This document shows positions 8,383 to 16,761 of a DNA stretch of 64,000 bases, piece by piece. The notes beneath the pieces are model-generated. The model did no database searches. It saw only the letters and a list, made by a program, of their open reading frames with translations, and was not told the DNA's origin. This DNA comes from DATATV01 sp035551355 (GTDB lineage Bacteria; Actinomycetota; Actinomycetes; Mycobacteriales; Pseudonocardiaceae): contig DASZNF010000052.1 in the NCBI GenBank assembly GCA_035551355.1, positions 62,001 to 126,000 of the forward strand. Direction: 5' to 3'. A program made the translations under genes and the position numbers. The number at the start of each line of letters is the position of its first letter. Position 1 is the stretch's first letter.

Positions 8383-9255
8383 TCAGCCGAAGGCCAGCGC
8401 CACAGCCGTGGCCCCGGCCCAGATCAACATCGCGAAACCGGTGTCGCGGAGAACGGGAATCAACGCCCGGCCGTCCGCCCCGGACCGAATTTGCCGCACA
8501 CAACGCACCGCCAGCGGCGCGGCCAGGAACCCGACCAGCACCCACGGGTCGAGTGCGGCCACCAGCACGCTGATCAGCAGCGGCGTGATCACCAGTATCC
8601 GGTAGAGCACCCGGGTGTTGGAGTCGCCAAGCCGGACCGCGAGGGTCTTCTTGTTGGTCTCCCGGTCGGTCGGAATGTCCCGCAGGTTGTTGGCCACCAG
8701 CACCGCGGCCGAGAACGCGCCGACCCCGATCGCCCCGCCGACCCCGGCCCAGCTCACCCGACCCGACTGCACGTACTGCGTCCCCAGCACCGCGGTGAGC
8801 CCGAAAAACAGGAAAACGGCGATCTCACCAAAGCCGGAGTAGCCGTAAGGACGCTTCCCGCCGGTGTAGAACCAGGCCCCCAGCACGCAGAGCGCGCCGA
8901 TCGCGATCAACCACCAACGCCCGTACAGCGCGACCAGCGCCACACCCGCCACACAGGCGAGCCCGAAACACCCGAAGGCGACGGCCCGCACCAGCTTCGG
9001 CGGCACCAGCCCGGAGCCGACCAGCCGCAGCGGTCCGACCCGCTGATCATCGGTGCCCCGGATGCCGTCGGAGTAGTCGTTGGCGAAGTTGACCCCGATG
9101 ATCAGGCCGAGCGCGACAACCAGCGCGAGCAGCGACCCCCACCAGGCGAACCGACCGATCGCCGCCGCCGCTCCCGCCCCGACCAGCACGGGCGCGATCG
9201 CATTCGGCAGCGTGCGCGGCCGCGCACCCTCCACCCACTGTCCGACTGTTGCCAT
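8383..9255 (-). CDS. menA: 1,4-dihydroxy-2-naphthoate polyprenyltransferase (MenA)
   Basis: About 290 residues, UbiA-type membrane prenyltransferase that joins a polyprenyl chain to 1,4-dihydroxy-2-naphthoate, giving demethylmenaquinone. Both aspartate-rich prenyl-diphosphate motifs are visible: NDYSDGIRGTDD early in the protein and NNLRDIPTDRETNKKT near the middle. Eight or so membrane helices surround them. I chose ATG 9255 (MATVGQWVEGARPRTLP), which is the family's usual start; ATG 9264 is also possible. It converges on the Cds1-like gene, and the other men genes follow at 9.7-13.6 kb. Confidence 0.93.
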   Translation of the reverse strand: MATVGQWVEGARPRTLPNAIAPVLVGAGAAAAIGRFAWWGSLLALVVALGLIIGVNFANDYSDGIRGTDDQRVGPLRLVGSGLVPPKLVRAVAFGCFGLACVAGVALVALYGRWWLIAIGALCVLGAWFYTGGKRPYGYSGFGEIAVFLFFGLTAVLGTQYVQSGRVSWAGVGGAIGVGAFSAAVLVANNLRDIPTDRETNKKTLAVRLGDSNTRVLYRILVITPLLISVLVAALDPWVLVGFLAAPLAVRCVRQIRSGADGRALIPVLRDTGFAMLIWAGATAVALAFG

Positions 9256-9279
9256 AACACCCATTTTCGGGCATCGCCT

Positions 9280-9623
9280 CACCCGATCGACACAAACCAC
9301 CCCCTTCACCCCGCCCGAGTGACAAGCCCCACTAAATCCTTCGCCAACCAGCCCCGCGCTGAGGCCGCAGCCGACGCCCGGCGCTCCGCTCGACGCAACC
9401 CCCGCTCATCACCACGAACAGGCGACACCGATTGCCACCCCGGCAATCCAGCTCCGGCCCCACTCACCGGCGCGCCCGCAAAACCGCCCACGCGGAGCCG
9501 CGCCGGGGCCCCGCCGCCAACTCACTCCGGCTCACTCCGGCTCACTCCGGCGATGCCGCCGATGCCGCCCATGCCGCCGCCCACCCGATCGATACAAACG
9601 CCGTCGTCCACCCGACCGAGTGA
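9280..9623. repeat. Pair of 42-43-bp direct repeats flanking the menA-menE gap
   Basis: Copy 1 is 9280-9322 and copy 2 is 9582-9623. Each has an 18-nt block (CACCCGATCGAYACAAAC) and, 16-17 nt later, CCGAGTGA. Spacing between blocks is kept while the sequence in between differs. Confidence 0.6.
9521..9577. repeat. Short tandem repeats
   Basis: CTCACTCCGG three times exactly (9521-9550), followed directly by three 9-bp units of the form CGATGCCGC (9551-9577). Confidence 0.9.
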
Positions 9624-9656
9624 GGGCCCGCTCAACCGAGCAGCGCCCCCCATCAC

Positions 9657-10874
9657 TCAGCTCAGCAGGTCCCTTACCGCCGCGCGGTCGATCTTCCCCG
9701 GCCCCCGTAGCGGCAGCTCCCGCACGAACCCGATCCGCTTGGGCACCGCGGCCCGCCCCAACTCGGCCCGCACCGCATCCCGCAACACATCCTCGGACGG
9801 TCCCACCGGCTCGCCGACCCCACCGCCACCAGCCCCACCGTCGCCAGCCGTACCGCCGACACGCTCCAGAGGAACCACGGCGGCCACGACCGCCTGCCCC
9901 CACCGCTCATCCGGCACCCCGACCACGCACGCCTCGCGCACCCCGGCCACCGCCCCCAGCGCCCGCTCCACCAGCACCGGCGCGACCTTCACCCCACCGG
10001 TGTTGATCAGATCATCGGTCCGGCCCAGGATCTCCAGCCGCCCGTCGGCATGCCGCACCCCGGCGTCCCCGGTGACGAACCAGCCGTCCACGAACGCGGC
10101 CGCGGTCAGCTCCGGCGCCCGCCGATACCCATTCGCCAGCACCGGCCCGGAGATCTCCACCCGACCGGCGTCGCCGGCCAGCCGAACCCGCACCCCGTCC
10201 AGCGGCATTCCGTCGTACACGCAGCCGCTGGCCGTCTCGCTCATCCCGTACGCGCGCACCACCCGCACGCCCGCGTCCGCCGCCCGGTCACCCAACTGGG
10301 TGGACAGCGCGGCCGCCCCGATGATCACGGCGTCGAACTGGCACAGCGCGGCCAGCCCCGCCCCGCCCTCGTCCAGCAGCTGCCGCAGCTGGGTCGGCAC
10401 CATCGCGGTGTACCAGGGCCCGGAGCCGGTCAGCACCGGAGCGGCGGCCGCGGCGAAGGAATCCGCGCGAAACGATTTCGACAGATCGACCACACCCGGC
10501 ACGGTGCCCGCACGCAGCGACCGCACCAGCACCTGCAGCCCACCCACGTACTGCACGGGCGTGGCCACCAGCCACCGGCCGGGCCCGCCGAGCCTCGTGT
10601 GGGTGGCGTCGGCCGAGGCGACCAGGGCGCCGGCCGACAGCAGCACGCCCTTGGCCGCGCCGGTCGATCCGGAGGTGGCCACGATCACCGCCGTGTCCGG
10701 CTCGAGCGGCTGATCAGGGGCGATGCCCGCGCGCAACCGGTCCAACCGCGGATTGGCGGCGTCCAGCGGCAGCACGGCGGGGCCGCCGTCGAGTGCGTCG
10801 GTGAGCGCCTCGGTCAGCTCGGCGACCCCGGGTGGGCGACCGTCGAGCAGAACTTCACGCATGGTCACAGTCAT
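9657..10874 (-). CDS. menE: o-Succinylbenzoate-CoA ligase (MenE)
   Basis: About 405 residues, shortened AMP-binding enzyme that activates o-succinylbenzoate with CoA for MenB. Motifs in order: phosphate loop TSGSTGAAKG, YGMSETASG, the aspartate motif WFVTGDAG with GRTDD and INTGG, and the C-terminal catalytic lysine region LRGPGKIDR. I chose ATG 10874 (MTVTMREVLL), which is 4 nt after the menB stop. A Gly/Pro-rich insertion (GTAGDGGAGGGGVGEP) sits in the C-terminal lid domain and looks like a local expansion. Co-transcribed with menB. Confidence 0.93.
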   Translation of the reverse strand: MTVTMREVLLDGRPPGVAELTEALTDALDGGPAVLPLDAANPRLDRLRAGIAPDQPLEPDTAVIVATSGSTGAAKGVLLSAGALVASADATHTRLGGPGRWLVATPVQYVGGLQVLVRSLRAGTVPGVVDLSKSFRADSFAAAAAPVLTGSGPWYTAMVPTQLRQLLDEGGAGLAALCQFDAVIIGAAALSTQLGDRAADAGVRVVRAYGMSETASGCVYDGMPLDGVRVRLAGDAGRVEISGPVLANGYRRAPELTAAAFVDGWFVTGDAGVRHADGRLEILGRTDDLINTGGVKVAPVLVERALGAVAGVREACVVGVPDERWGQAVVAAVVPLERVGGTAGDGGAGGGGVGEPVGPSEDVLRDAVRAELGRAAVPKRIGFVRELPLRGPGKIDRAAVRDLLS

Positions 10875-10878
10875 CGGC

Positions 10879-11799
10879 TCAGAAGTACCAGGGGAAGCTC
10901 GACCAGTCCGGTGCGCGCTTGCCAAGGAACGCGTCCCGGCCCTCGACCGCTTCGTCGGTCATGTACGCCAACCGGGTGGCCTCGCCGGCGAACACCTGCT
11001 GCCCGACCAGGCCGTCGTCGATCAGGTTGAACGCGTACTTGAGCATCCGCTGCGCGGTCGGGGACTTGCCGTTGATCTCCCGCGCCCAACCCAGCGCGGT
11101 CGCCTCCAGCTCCGCGTGCGGCACCACCTCGTTGACCGCACCCATCCGGTGGGCCTGCTCGGCCGAGTAGTCCCGGCCGAGGAAGAAGATCTCCCGGGCG
11201 AACTTCTGCCCGACCTGCCGGGCCAGATACGCCGAGCCGAACCCGCCGTCGAAGCTGCCCACGTCGGCGTCGGTCTGCTTGAACCGCGCGTGCTCGGCGC
11301 TGGCCAGGGTCAGATCGCAGGTCACGTGCAGGCTGTGCCCGCCACCGGCTGCCCACCCGGGCACCACCGCGATGACCACCTTCGGCATGAACCGGATCAG
11401 CCGCTGGCACTCCAGGATGTGCAACCGCCCCGCGCGCGCCGGATCGATCGTCTCGGCGGTCTCGCCCTCGGCGTACTGGTAGCCCGACCGGCCGCGAATC
11501 CGCTGGTCACCGCCGGAGCAGAAGGCCCAGCCGCCGTCCCTGGGCGAGGGCCCGTTGCCGGTGAGCAGCACGCACCCCACGTCCGAGGACATCCGCGCGT
11601 GGTCCAGTGCCCGGTACAGCTCGTCCACCGTGTGCGGGCGGAACGCGTTGCGCACCTCGGGCCGGTCGAAGGCGATGCGCACGGTGCCCTGATCGACCGC
11701 ACGGTGATAGGTGATGTCGGTGAACTCGAACCCCGGCACCTCCCGCCAGGCCTCGGGATCGAACAGCTCGGACACGGTGTGCTCAGAAGGCGCTGCCAC
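10879..11799 (-). CDS. menB: 1,4-dihydroxy-2-naphthoyl-CoA synthase (MenB)
   Basis: About 306 residues, crotonase-fold Dieckmann cyclase that makes the naphthoyl-CoA ring. Seen: SGGDQRIRG, the oxyanion-hole segment PGWAAGGGHSLHVTCDLTLAS, and VGSFDGGFGSAYLARQVG with the family Asp and Tyr region. It ends in SFPWYF, typical of MenB. The GTG at 11799 follows a TATCCT box by 8 nt; GTG 11775 (VSELFDPEAW) is the alternative. It is divergent from menD with only 20 bp between the starts, so the men genes share one control region. Confidence 0.94.
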   Translation of the reverse strand: MAAPSEHTVSELFDPEAWREVPGFEFTDITYHRAVDQGTVRIAFDRPEVRNAFRPHTVDELYRALDHARMSSDVGCVLLTGNGPSPRDGGWAFCSGGDQRIRGRSGYQYAEGETAETIDPARAGRLHILECQRLIRFMPKVVIAVVPGWAAGGGHSLHVTCDLTLASAEHARFKQTDADVGSFDGGFGSAYLARQVGQKFAREIFFLGRDYSAEQAHRMGAVNEVVPHAELEATALGWAREINGKSPTAQRMLKYAFNLIDDGLVGQQVFAGEATRLAYMTDEAVEGRDAFLGKRAPDWSSFPWYF

Positions 11800-11807
11800 A
11801 GGTTGAG

Positions 11808-11813
11808 AGGATA
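11808..11813 (-). promoter_or_regulatory. -10 box for a leaderless menB mRNA
   Basis: TATCCT on the minus strand, ending 8 nt before GTG 11799. On the plus strand the same bases contribute to the GAGAGGA ribosome binding site of menD (ATG 11820), so the two signals overlap. Confidence 0.5.
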
Positions 11814-11819
11814 TGCGCC

Positions 11820-13574
11820 ATGAATCCGTCGACGGCGCAGGCCACCGTGGTGGCCGATGAGCTGGTCCGAGCCGGCCTGCGGCATGTGGTGGTGTGCCCC
11901 GGCTCACGCAACGCCCCGCTGTCGATGGCGTTGCACGCGCTGGCCGAGGCCGGGCGGGTGGCACTGCACGTCCGGATCGACGAGCGGTCGGCCGGGTTCC
12001 TCGCGCTCGGCCTGGCCAAGGGCCTGCGCGGGGTGGATCGATCGGGTGACGGACTGGCCGGGGTGCTGTGCACCTCGGGCACGGCGGTGGCCAACCTGCA
12101 CCCGGCCGTGCTGGAGGCGCACCACTCCGGCACTCCGCTGCTGGTGCTCACCGCCGACCGGCCGGCCGAGCTGCTGGGCACCGGGGCGAACCAGACCATC
12201 GCCCAGCGCGGCCTGTTCGGCGCGGCCGCCGAATACGTGGAGATGCCGGTGGCGCAACGGAAACCGGGCGGGAACGCGGCCTGGCGGGGGACGGTCTGCC
12301 GGGCGGCGGCGCTGACCGAGGCGGGCGGCCCGGTGCAGCTGAACCTGCCCTTCGCCGAACCGCTGGTGCCCGACGGCGACCCGGACTGGCCGCACTCCCT
12401 GGCCGGTCGCCCGATCGGTGCCTGGACCGCGCGTCGCCCCGATCGGGTCAGCCACTCGGCCGGGGAGCCGGTGACCGATCTCGGGCCACGCACCCTGATC
12501 GTGGTCGGCGCGGACCGGCCGGACCGGATCGCCGCCGCGGCCGAGCTGGCCAGGGTGGCCGGATGGCCGGTGATCGCCGAGCCGACCGAGTCGGCGACGG
12601 TCCTGGCCGCGGACGGGCCCCTCATTCGGCACGGATCGCTGCTGCTCAACTCGGGTGAGCTGGCCGAGCGGCTGCGGCCGGACGCGGTGGTGGTGGTCGG
12701 GCGGCCGACGCTCTCCCGTGGCGTCGGACGGCTGACCCGCGAGACGCCGGTGGTCTACGCGGTCGGCGATGTTCCACAGTGGACTGACCCGGGCCACGTC
12801 GCGACAACCGCTGCATCCTGGCTCAGCGCAGGCGATGTCACTGTATCCACAAGGGACAGTAACTGGCTGGACGCGTGGCGGCGGGCGGACGCGGCGGCCG
12901 GCACCGCGCTGGACAAGCTGCTGGCCGAGCAGTCCTGGCCGGTGGGCCCGCAGGTGGTCGGTGAGCTGCTGGATGCGCTACCGCCGGAGGCGGTGCTGTT
13001 CCTGGGTTCGTCGAATCCGATCCGGTTCGTCGACCTGCTGGGACGGACGCGGCCGGACGTGTGGGTGACGGCGAATCGCGGGGTCGCGGGCATCGACGGC
13101 AGCGTGTCCACCGCGGCCGGGCTCACCCTGGCGATGGACAGACCCGGTTACGCACTACTGGGTGACCTCACGTTCCTGCACGATGTGAACGGCCTGCTGG
13201 CCGGCCCGGCCGAACGACGCCCCGACCTCACGATCGTGGTACTCAACGACGACGGCGGCGGCATCTTTTCCCTGCTGGAACAGGGCGCGCCGGAACACGC
13301 GAGCAGCTTCGAACGAGTCTTCGGCACGCCGCACGGCGCCGACCTCGCGGCCCTGTGCGCCGGATATCACGTGCCGTACACCCGCTGCGGCACGCCGGAG
13401 GAGCTCCGGCAAGCGTTTGCGGCCCAGCCCACGGCCCCGGCCCAGCCCAAGACCCGGACCCAGCGACGGTCCGGCCCGCGGCTGATCGAGGTCCGCACCC
13501 ACCGGGCCGATCTGCGCGACTGGGATTCCGCCATCCGCGCCGCCATTTCCACCGGGACAACCGACCCCGGCTGA
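11820..13574 (+). CDS. menD: SEPHCHC synthase (MenD)
   Basis: 584 residues, thiamine diphosphate enzyme that joins isochorismate and 2-oxoglutarate in the first committed menaquinone step. The N-terminal cofactor glutamate segment is VRIDERSAGFLALGLAKG. The C-terminal ThDP/Mg motif is GDLTFLHDVNGL followed by the beta strand TIVVLNDDGGGIFSLL, as in the family. It starts at an ATG after GAGAGGA. The segment near residues 540-560 (AQPTAPAQPKTRTQRR) is a low-complexity insertion. menC and menF are not in this window. Two terminator hairpins follow. Confidence 0.95.
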   Translation: MNPSTAQATVVADELVRAGLRHVVVCPGSRNAPLSMALHALAEAGRVALHVRIDERSAGFLALGLAKGLRGVDRSGDGLAGVLCTSGTAVANLHPAVLEAHHSGTPLLVLTADRPAELLGTGANQTIAQRGLFGAAAEYVEMPVAQRKPGGNAAWRGTVCRAAALTEAGGPVQLNLPFAEPLVPDGDPDWPHSLAGRPIGAWTARRPDRVSHSAGEPVTDLGPRTLIVVGADRPDRIAAAAELARVAGWPVIAEPTESATVLAADGPLIRHGSLLLNSGELAERLRPDAVVVVGRPTLSRGVGRLTRETPVVYAVGDVPQWTDPGHVATTAASWLSAGDVTVSTRDSNWLDAWRRADAAAGTALDKLLAEQSWPVGPQVVGELLDALPPEAVLFLGSSNPIRFVDLLGRTRPDVWVTANRGVAGIDGSVSTAAGLTLAMDRPGYALLGDLTFLHDVNGLLAGPAERRPDLTIVVLNDDGGGIFSLLEQGAPEHASSFERVFGTPHGADLAALCAGYHVPYTRCGTPEELRQAFAAQPTAPAQPKTRTQRRSGPRLIEVRTHRADLRDWDSAIRAAISTGTTDPG

Positions 13575-13598
13575 TCACCCGGACGAGTGGTTCACTCG

Positions 13599-13664
13599 AA
13601 CGCGCGGTTCCCCGGCCCACGCCGGGGAGCTAACGCGCGGTTCCCCGGCCCACACCGGGGAGCT
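13599..13664. terminator. Duplicated hairpin terminator between menD and the kinase gene
   Basis: A 33-bp unit occurs twice in tandem (13599-13631, 13632-13664; one mismatch). Each carries a CCCCGG...CCGGGG hairpin. The second copy ends inside the minus-strand kinase stop codon, so the pair serves two converging genes. No U-tract is evident. Confidence 0.7.
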
Positions 13665-15159
13665 ACTGCAGCGGAAGGCGAACCCGGAACGTCGTACCGA
13701 CGCCGATCTGGGTGTCCACCTCCACCTGCCCGCCGTGCGCGGCCACCAGCGCGGCGACGATGGCCAGCCCCAGCCCGGTGCCGCCGCTGATCCGGCCCCG
13801 CGCCGGATCGGCCCGGTAGAAGCGCTCGAAGACGCGTTCGGCCTGCTCCGGAGCGAGGCCGGGACCGGTGTCGCCGACCTCGATCACCGCGAGCCTGCCC
13901 TCGGTGCGCAGCCGCACCTCGATCTTCGCGTCCGGCGGGGTGTGCGTCAGGGCGTTGTTGACCAGGTTGCCAAGCACCTGCCGGAGCCGGGCCTCGTCGC
14001 CGAGCACGGGTATCGCCTCGGACTCGTCGCCGTCGGTTTCCGGCAACCGCAACCCGACCGCCCGATCGGGGGCCACCGCGTGCGCGTCGTGCACCGCGTC
14101 GACGGCCAGCACGCCCAGGTCGACCGGCACCCGCTCCAGCGGGCGCTGCTGGTCCAGCCGGGCGAGCAACAGCAGATCGTCCACCAGCAGGCCCATCTGC
14201 GCCGCCTGGTCCTCGATCCGGCGCAGCACCGCCGACACGTCCTCGGGCGAGGTCACCGCGCCCTGCCGGTACAGCTCGGCGTATCCCCGGATCGAGGTCA
14301 GCGGCGTGCGCAGTTCGTGACTGGCGTCGGCGACGAACCGGCGCATCCGCTCCTCGGACCCGCGCGCGGACGCCTCGGACCACTCCCGGGCCCGGAACGC
14401 GCTCTCGATCCGGTCCACCATCGTGTTGAACGCGCTGGCCAGCCGGCCCACCTCGCTGCCGGCCCGGCGCACCGGCACGCGCAGCGACAGGTCTCCGGTG
14501 GCGATCGACTCGGCGGTCCGCTCCACCTCCTCCAGCGGCCGCAAACCGCCGCGGGCCAACGCATACGCCACCCCGCCGAGCAGGACCAGCGCGCCCACCG
14601 CGACCAACAGGAACCGGCGGCTCAGATCGCCGATCGCCGAGTCCACGTCGCCCTGGTTGGTCGCCACCGCCACGACCACCCCGGGCGCCAACTGCTTGGC
14701 CAGCACCCGCCAATGCGGTCCGGAAGTGTCCACAGAGGACACCGTGAACGGGTGCCCGATCATCGGATCGGCCGGGATCGCCGGTTCTGCGCCGGCGGAG
14801 AAGTCACCGGTGGTCTCGTCGGCGACCACCCGGCCGTCCAGAATGACCTGGACCGCGTACCCACCGGGCGGTGACGACGGGCCCCCGCGCAACGCGGGCG
14901 CGTCCATCCCGAGCTCGACCTGGTGCTCCACCAGCTGCACGGTGCGGCCCAGCCGATTGTCCAGCTGTCCCAGCAGATAGTGCTGCATCACCGCGGACGC
15001 GACCAGCCAGGTGCCCAGCAGCGCGGCGGCCAGCAGCACCACCATGACCGCCACCAGGTGCACTCGCAGCGGCAGCCGGCCGAACGCCCCGCGCACGGTC
15101 CGCCACGGACGGGCCCACCGCCGGGGCCGCGCCTCAGTTGGGCGCGAGTCGGAGCACAT
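13663..15159 (-). CDS. Two-component sensor histidine kinase, TrcS-like
   Basis: About 498 residues. A first membrane helix (LVAVMVVLLAAALLGTWLV) is followed by an extracytoplasmic domain of about 110 residues and a second helix (FLLVAVGALVLLGGVAYAL). Next come a HAMP domain, a HisKA domain with the phospho-acceptor H281 in DASHELRTPLTS, and an HATPase domain (NLVNNALTHTP, DTGPGLAP, GGTGLGLAIV). The start overlaps the regulator gene by about 26-35 nt: GTG 15168 and ATG 15159 are both possible. From memory the pair resembles M. tuberculosis TrcR/TrcS. The signal sensed is unknown. Confidence 0.9.
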   Translation of the reverse strand: MCSDSRPTEARPRRWARPWRTVRGAFGRLPLRVHLVAVMVVLLAAALLGTWLVASAVMQHYLLGQLDNRLGRTVQLVEHQVELGMDAPALRGGPSSPPGGYAVQVILDGRVVADETTGDFSAGAEPAIPADPMIGHPFTVSSVDTSGPHWRVLAKQLAPGVVVAVATNQGDVDSAIGDLSRRFLLVAVGALVLLGGVAYALARGGLRPLEEVERTAESIATGDLSLRVPVRRAGSEVGRLASAFNTMVDRIESAFRAREWSEASARGSEERMRRFVADASHELRTPLTSIRGYAELYRQGAVTSPEDVSAVLRRIEDQAAQMGLLVDDLLLLARLDQQRPLERVPVDLGVLAVDAVHDAHAVAPDRAVGLRLPETDGDESEAIPVLGDEARLRQVLGNLVNNALTHTPPDAKIEVRLRTEGRLAVIEVGDTGPGLAPEQAERVFERFYRADPARGRISGGTGLGLAIVAALVAAHGGQVEVDTQIGVGTTFRVRLPLQ

Positions 15160-15829
15160 AGCCCACACCCCGCACGGTGTGGATCAACCGCGGCTGGGTG
15201 GAGTCCACTTTCCGCCGCAGATAAGAAATGTAGGACTCGACCACCCCGGCCTCACCGTTGAAGTCGTAGCGCCACACCTGATCCAGGATCTGCGCCTTGG
15301 ACACCACCCGCCCGGCATTGCGCATCAGGTAATGCAGAAGTTTGAATTCGGTGGGGGACAACTGGATCAGCTTGTCCGAGCGGCGCACCTCGTGACTGTC
15401 CACATGCAACTCGAGGTCGGCGTAGCGCAGCGGCGCCTCGCCCTGCTCCGGCGCACCCCGCGTGCGCCGGAGCACGGCGTTGACCCGCGCGATGACCTCC
15501 TCCAGGCTGAACGGCTTGGTCACGTAGTCGTCGCCGCCGATGGTCAGCCCGGTGATCTTGTCCTCGGCCGCGTCCCGCGCGGTCAGGAACAACACCGGCA
15601 CGGTCTGGCCGCCCGAGCGCAGCCAGCGCACCACGTCGAAGCCGTCCCGGTCGGGCAGCATGACGTCGAGCAGCATCAGGTCCGGACACCGCCGCTCGAC
15701 CGCGCGCAGCGCCTCGCCACCGGTGGCCGCGGTGGCCACCTCGAAACCGGCGAACCGCAGGCTGGTGGCGAGCAGCTCCCGGATGCTCGCATCGTCCTCG
15801 ACAACCAGCAATGCGCTGCGATCGGCCAT
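15134..15829 (-). CDS. OmpR-family response regulator, TrcR-like
   Basis: 231 residues. Receiver domain with the acidic pair EDD at about 11-13, phospho-acceptor D55 (LLDVMLPDRDG), Thr in LTARD and Lys in TKPFSLEE. It ends in a winged-helix DNA-binding domain (LSPTEFKLLHYLMRNAGRVV, VVESYISYLRRKVD). The ATG at 15829 follows AAGGAGTAGGG. The next gene encodes its kinase. Two GCTGAGA repeats (15879-15885, 15901-15907) spaced 22 bp apart lie in its upstream region. They would suit head-to-tail binding by an OmpR-type regulator, perhaps this one. Confidence 0.92.
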   Translation of the reverse strand: MADRSALLVVEDDASIRELLATSLRFAGFEVATAATGGEALRAVERRCPDLMLLDVMLPDRDGFDVVRWLRSGGQTVPVLFLTARDAAEDKITGLTIGGDDYVTKPFSLEEVIARVNAVLRRTRGAPEQGEAPLRYADLELHVDSHEVRRSDKLIQLSPTEFKLLHYLMRNAGRVVSKAQILDQVWRYDFNGEAGVVESYISYLRRKVDSTQPRLIHTVRGVGYVLRLAPN

Positions 15830-15878
15830 CCCTACTCCTTGGTCGCCCGTACAGCTTGCCGAGTCACCCTCACGGGAG

Positions 15879-15907
15879 GCTGAGAGCAACGTGTGGCTTT
15901 GCTGAGA
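15879..15907. promoter_or_regulatory. Direct repeat GCTGAGA, 22-bp period
   Basis: GCTGAGA at 15879-15885 and 15901-15907, in the 79-bp gap upstream of the response regulator. Two helical turns apart, as OmpR-family sites often are. Inferred operator. Confidence 0.4.
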
Positions 15908-15908
15908 T

Positions 15909-16280
15909 TCAGCTGGACGGCTGGTCCGGTTCGAGATCATCCTCATCGTCGGCGGGGAGTTCGGGTGCGGGGCGCTGCCGGGTGCGCACCGCGAGCAGGG
16001 TCTGCCGGCCCGCGTCCAGCACCAGCAACCCGGCCAGCACGACCAGTCCGACCGCGCCGGAGGCCCAGTTGCCGTACTGCACGGTCGACACCAGCGGCTG
16101 CTGACCGGACACCGGCGTGACGATCTGGGTGAACCCGCGGTGCCAGCACAGGATGCCGACGATCACGGCCACCGCGGCCAGCACCACCTCGCCGAGCGCG
16201 ACCAGCCCACGCCACGGCTGGCTCAGCCCGGCCGGGCGGGGCGGCGGTTTCTCCACCGCCAGCACGTGCGCCCCGCTCAT
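15909..16280 (-). CDS. Membrane protein with two to three helices, function unknown
   Basis: 123 residues. A Pro-rich N-terminus is followed by a membrane helix (VALGEVVLAAVAVIVGILCW), an extracytoplasmic loop of about 25 residues (FTQIVTPVSGQQPLVSTVQY), a second helix (GAVGLVVLAGLLVLDAG) and a cytoplasmic acidic tail (LPADDEDDLEPDQ). ATG 16280 is the only good start. It lies 28 nt after the next upstream gene on the same strand, so the two may share a transcript. I do not recognise a family. Confidence 0.7.
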   Translation of the reverse strand: MSGAHVLAVEKPPPRPAGLSQPWRGLVALGEVVLAAVAVIVGILCWHRGFTQIVTPVSGQQPLVSTVQYGNWASGAVGLVVLAGLLVLDAGRQTLLAVRTRQRPAPELPADDEDDLEPDQPSS

Positions 16281-16308
16281 CGCGTTGCCCTCATGACCAC
16301 ACAGCTTG

Positions 16309-16761
16309 TCACGAGCGCAGCAGGGGACGCAGCGCGGCCCGCAGTGCCTCCGGGTCCTTCGCCCAGGCGATGACCACGGTGTCGTCGGTCAGCCGCAGCG
16401 GCACCTCGCCGAACTTCTTCGGCACCGTCCAGCCGCCGCCCAGGATCTTCGCCCCGATCGGGGTACCCACCTCGTCGACCTCGGCGATCCGGTCCACGGT
16501 CAGCTGTTCCCGGCCCTGGTAGAGCGCGAGGTGCGACAGCCGCACGGAGCAGACCCGGCGGCGTGCCTGCACCCAGACCAGCGCGGCCACCGCCAGACCC
16601 AGCCCGATCAGCAACCAGGCGATCACGTGCACCGGCCCGGCCAGGCCCTCGACCACCGCGCCGAGCACCGCGAAGATCGGCCCCCACAGCACCGGCCACC
16701 AGGTGGAACCCGGTTCGGCGTAGAGGGGATGGGCCGTGGCCTCGGCGTCCGGTTCGGTCAT
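16309..16761 (-). CDS. Membrane protein with a PH-like cytoplasmic part, function unknown
   Basis: 150 residues. Two close membrane helices (about 22-40 and 44-62; VLWGPIFAVLGAVVEGL and HVIAWLLIGLGLAVAAL) are followed by a basic turn and an 80-residue strand-rich domain (VRLSHLALYQGREQLTVDRI, ending EALRAALRPLLRS). This layout recalls small actinobacterial membrane proteins with a PH-like domain such as DUF3093, but the match is structural impression only. Its ATG overlaps the stop of the gene upstream (ATGA), so it is probably translated together with the Pro-rich membrane protein at 16758-17600. Confidence 0.72.
   Translation of the reverse strand: MTEPDAEATAHPLYAEPGSTWWPVLWGPIFAVLGAVVEGLAGPVHVIAWLLIGLGLAVAALVWVQARRRVCSVRLSHLALYQGREQLTVDRIAEVDEVGTPIGAKILGGGWTVPKKFGEVPLRLTDDTVVIAWAKDPEALRAALRPLLRS

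Larger units (their letters stand above)
9256..9656. other. Intergenic region with repeats, no gene
   Basis: Between menE and menA, both on the minus strand. It holds a duplicated element (9280-9322 and 9582-9623), a triple 10-bp repeat and a run of 9-bp GATGCCGCC-like units. No frame here has convincing protein features; the menA promoter must lie in the first part. Confidence 0.5.

Noticed and set aside
8491..10713. Plus-strand frame of about 740 codons
   Set aside because: Antisense to menA and menE; low-complexity Pro/Arg/Thr sequence only.
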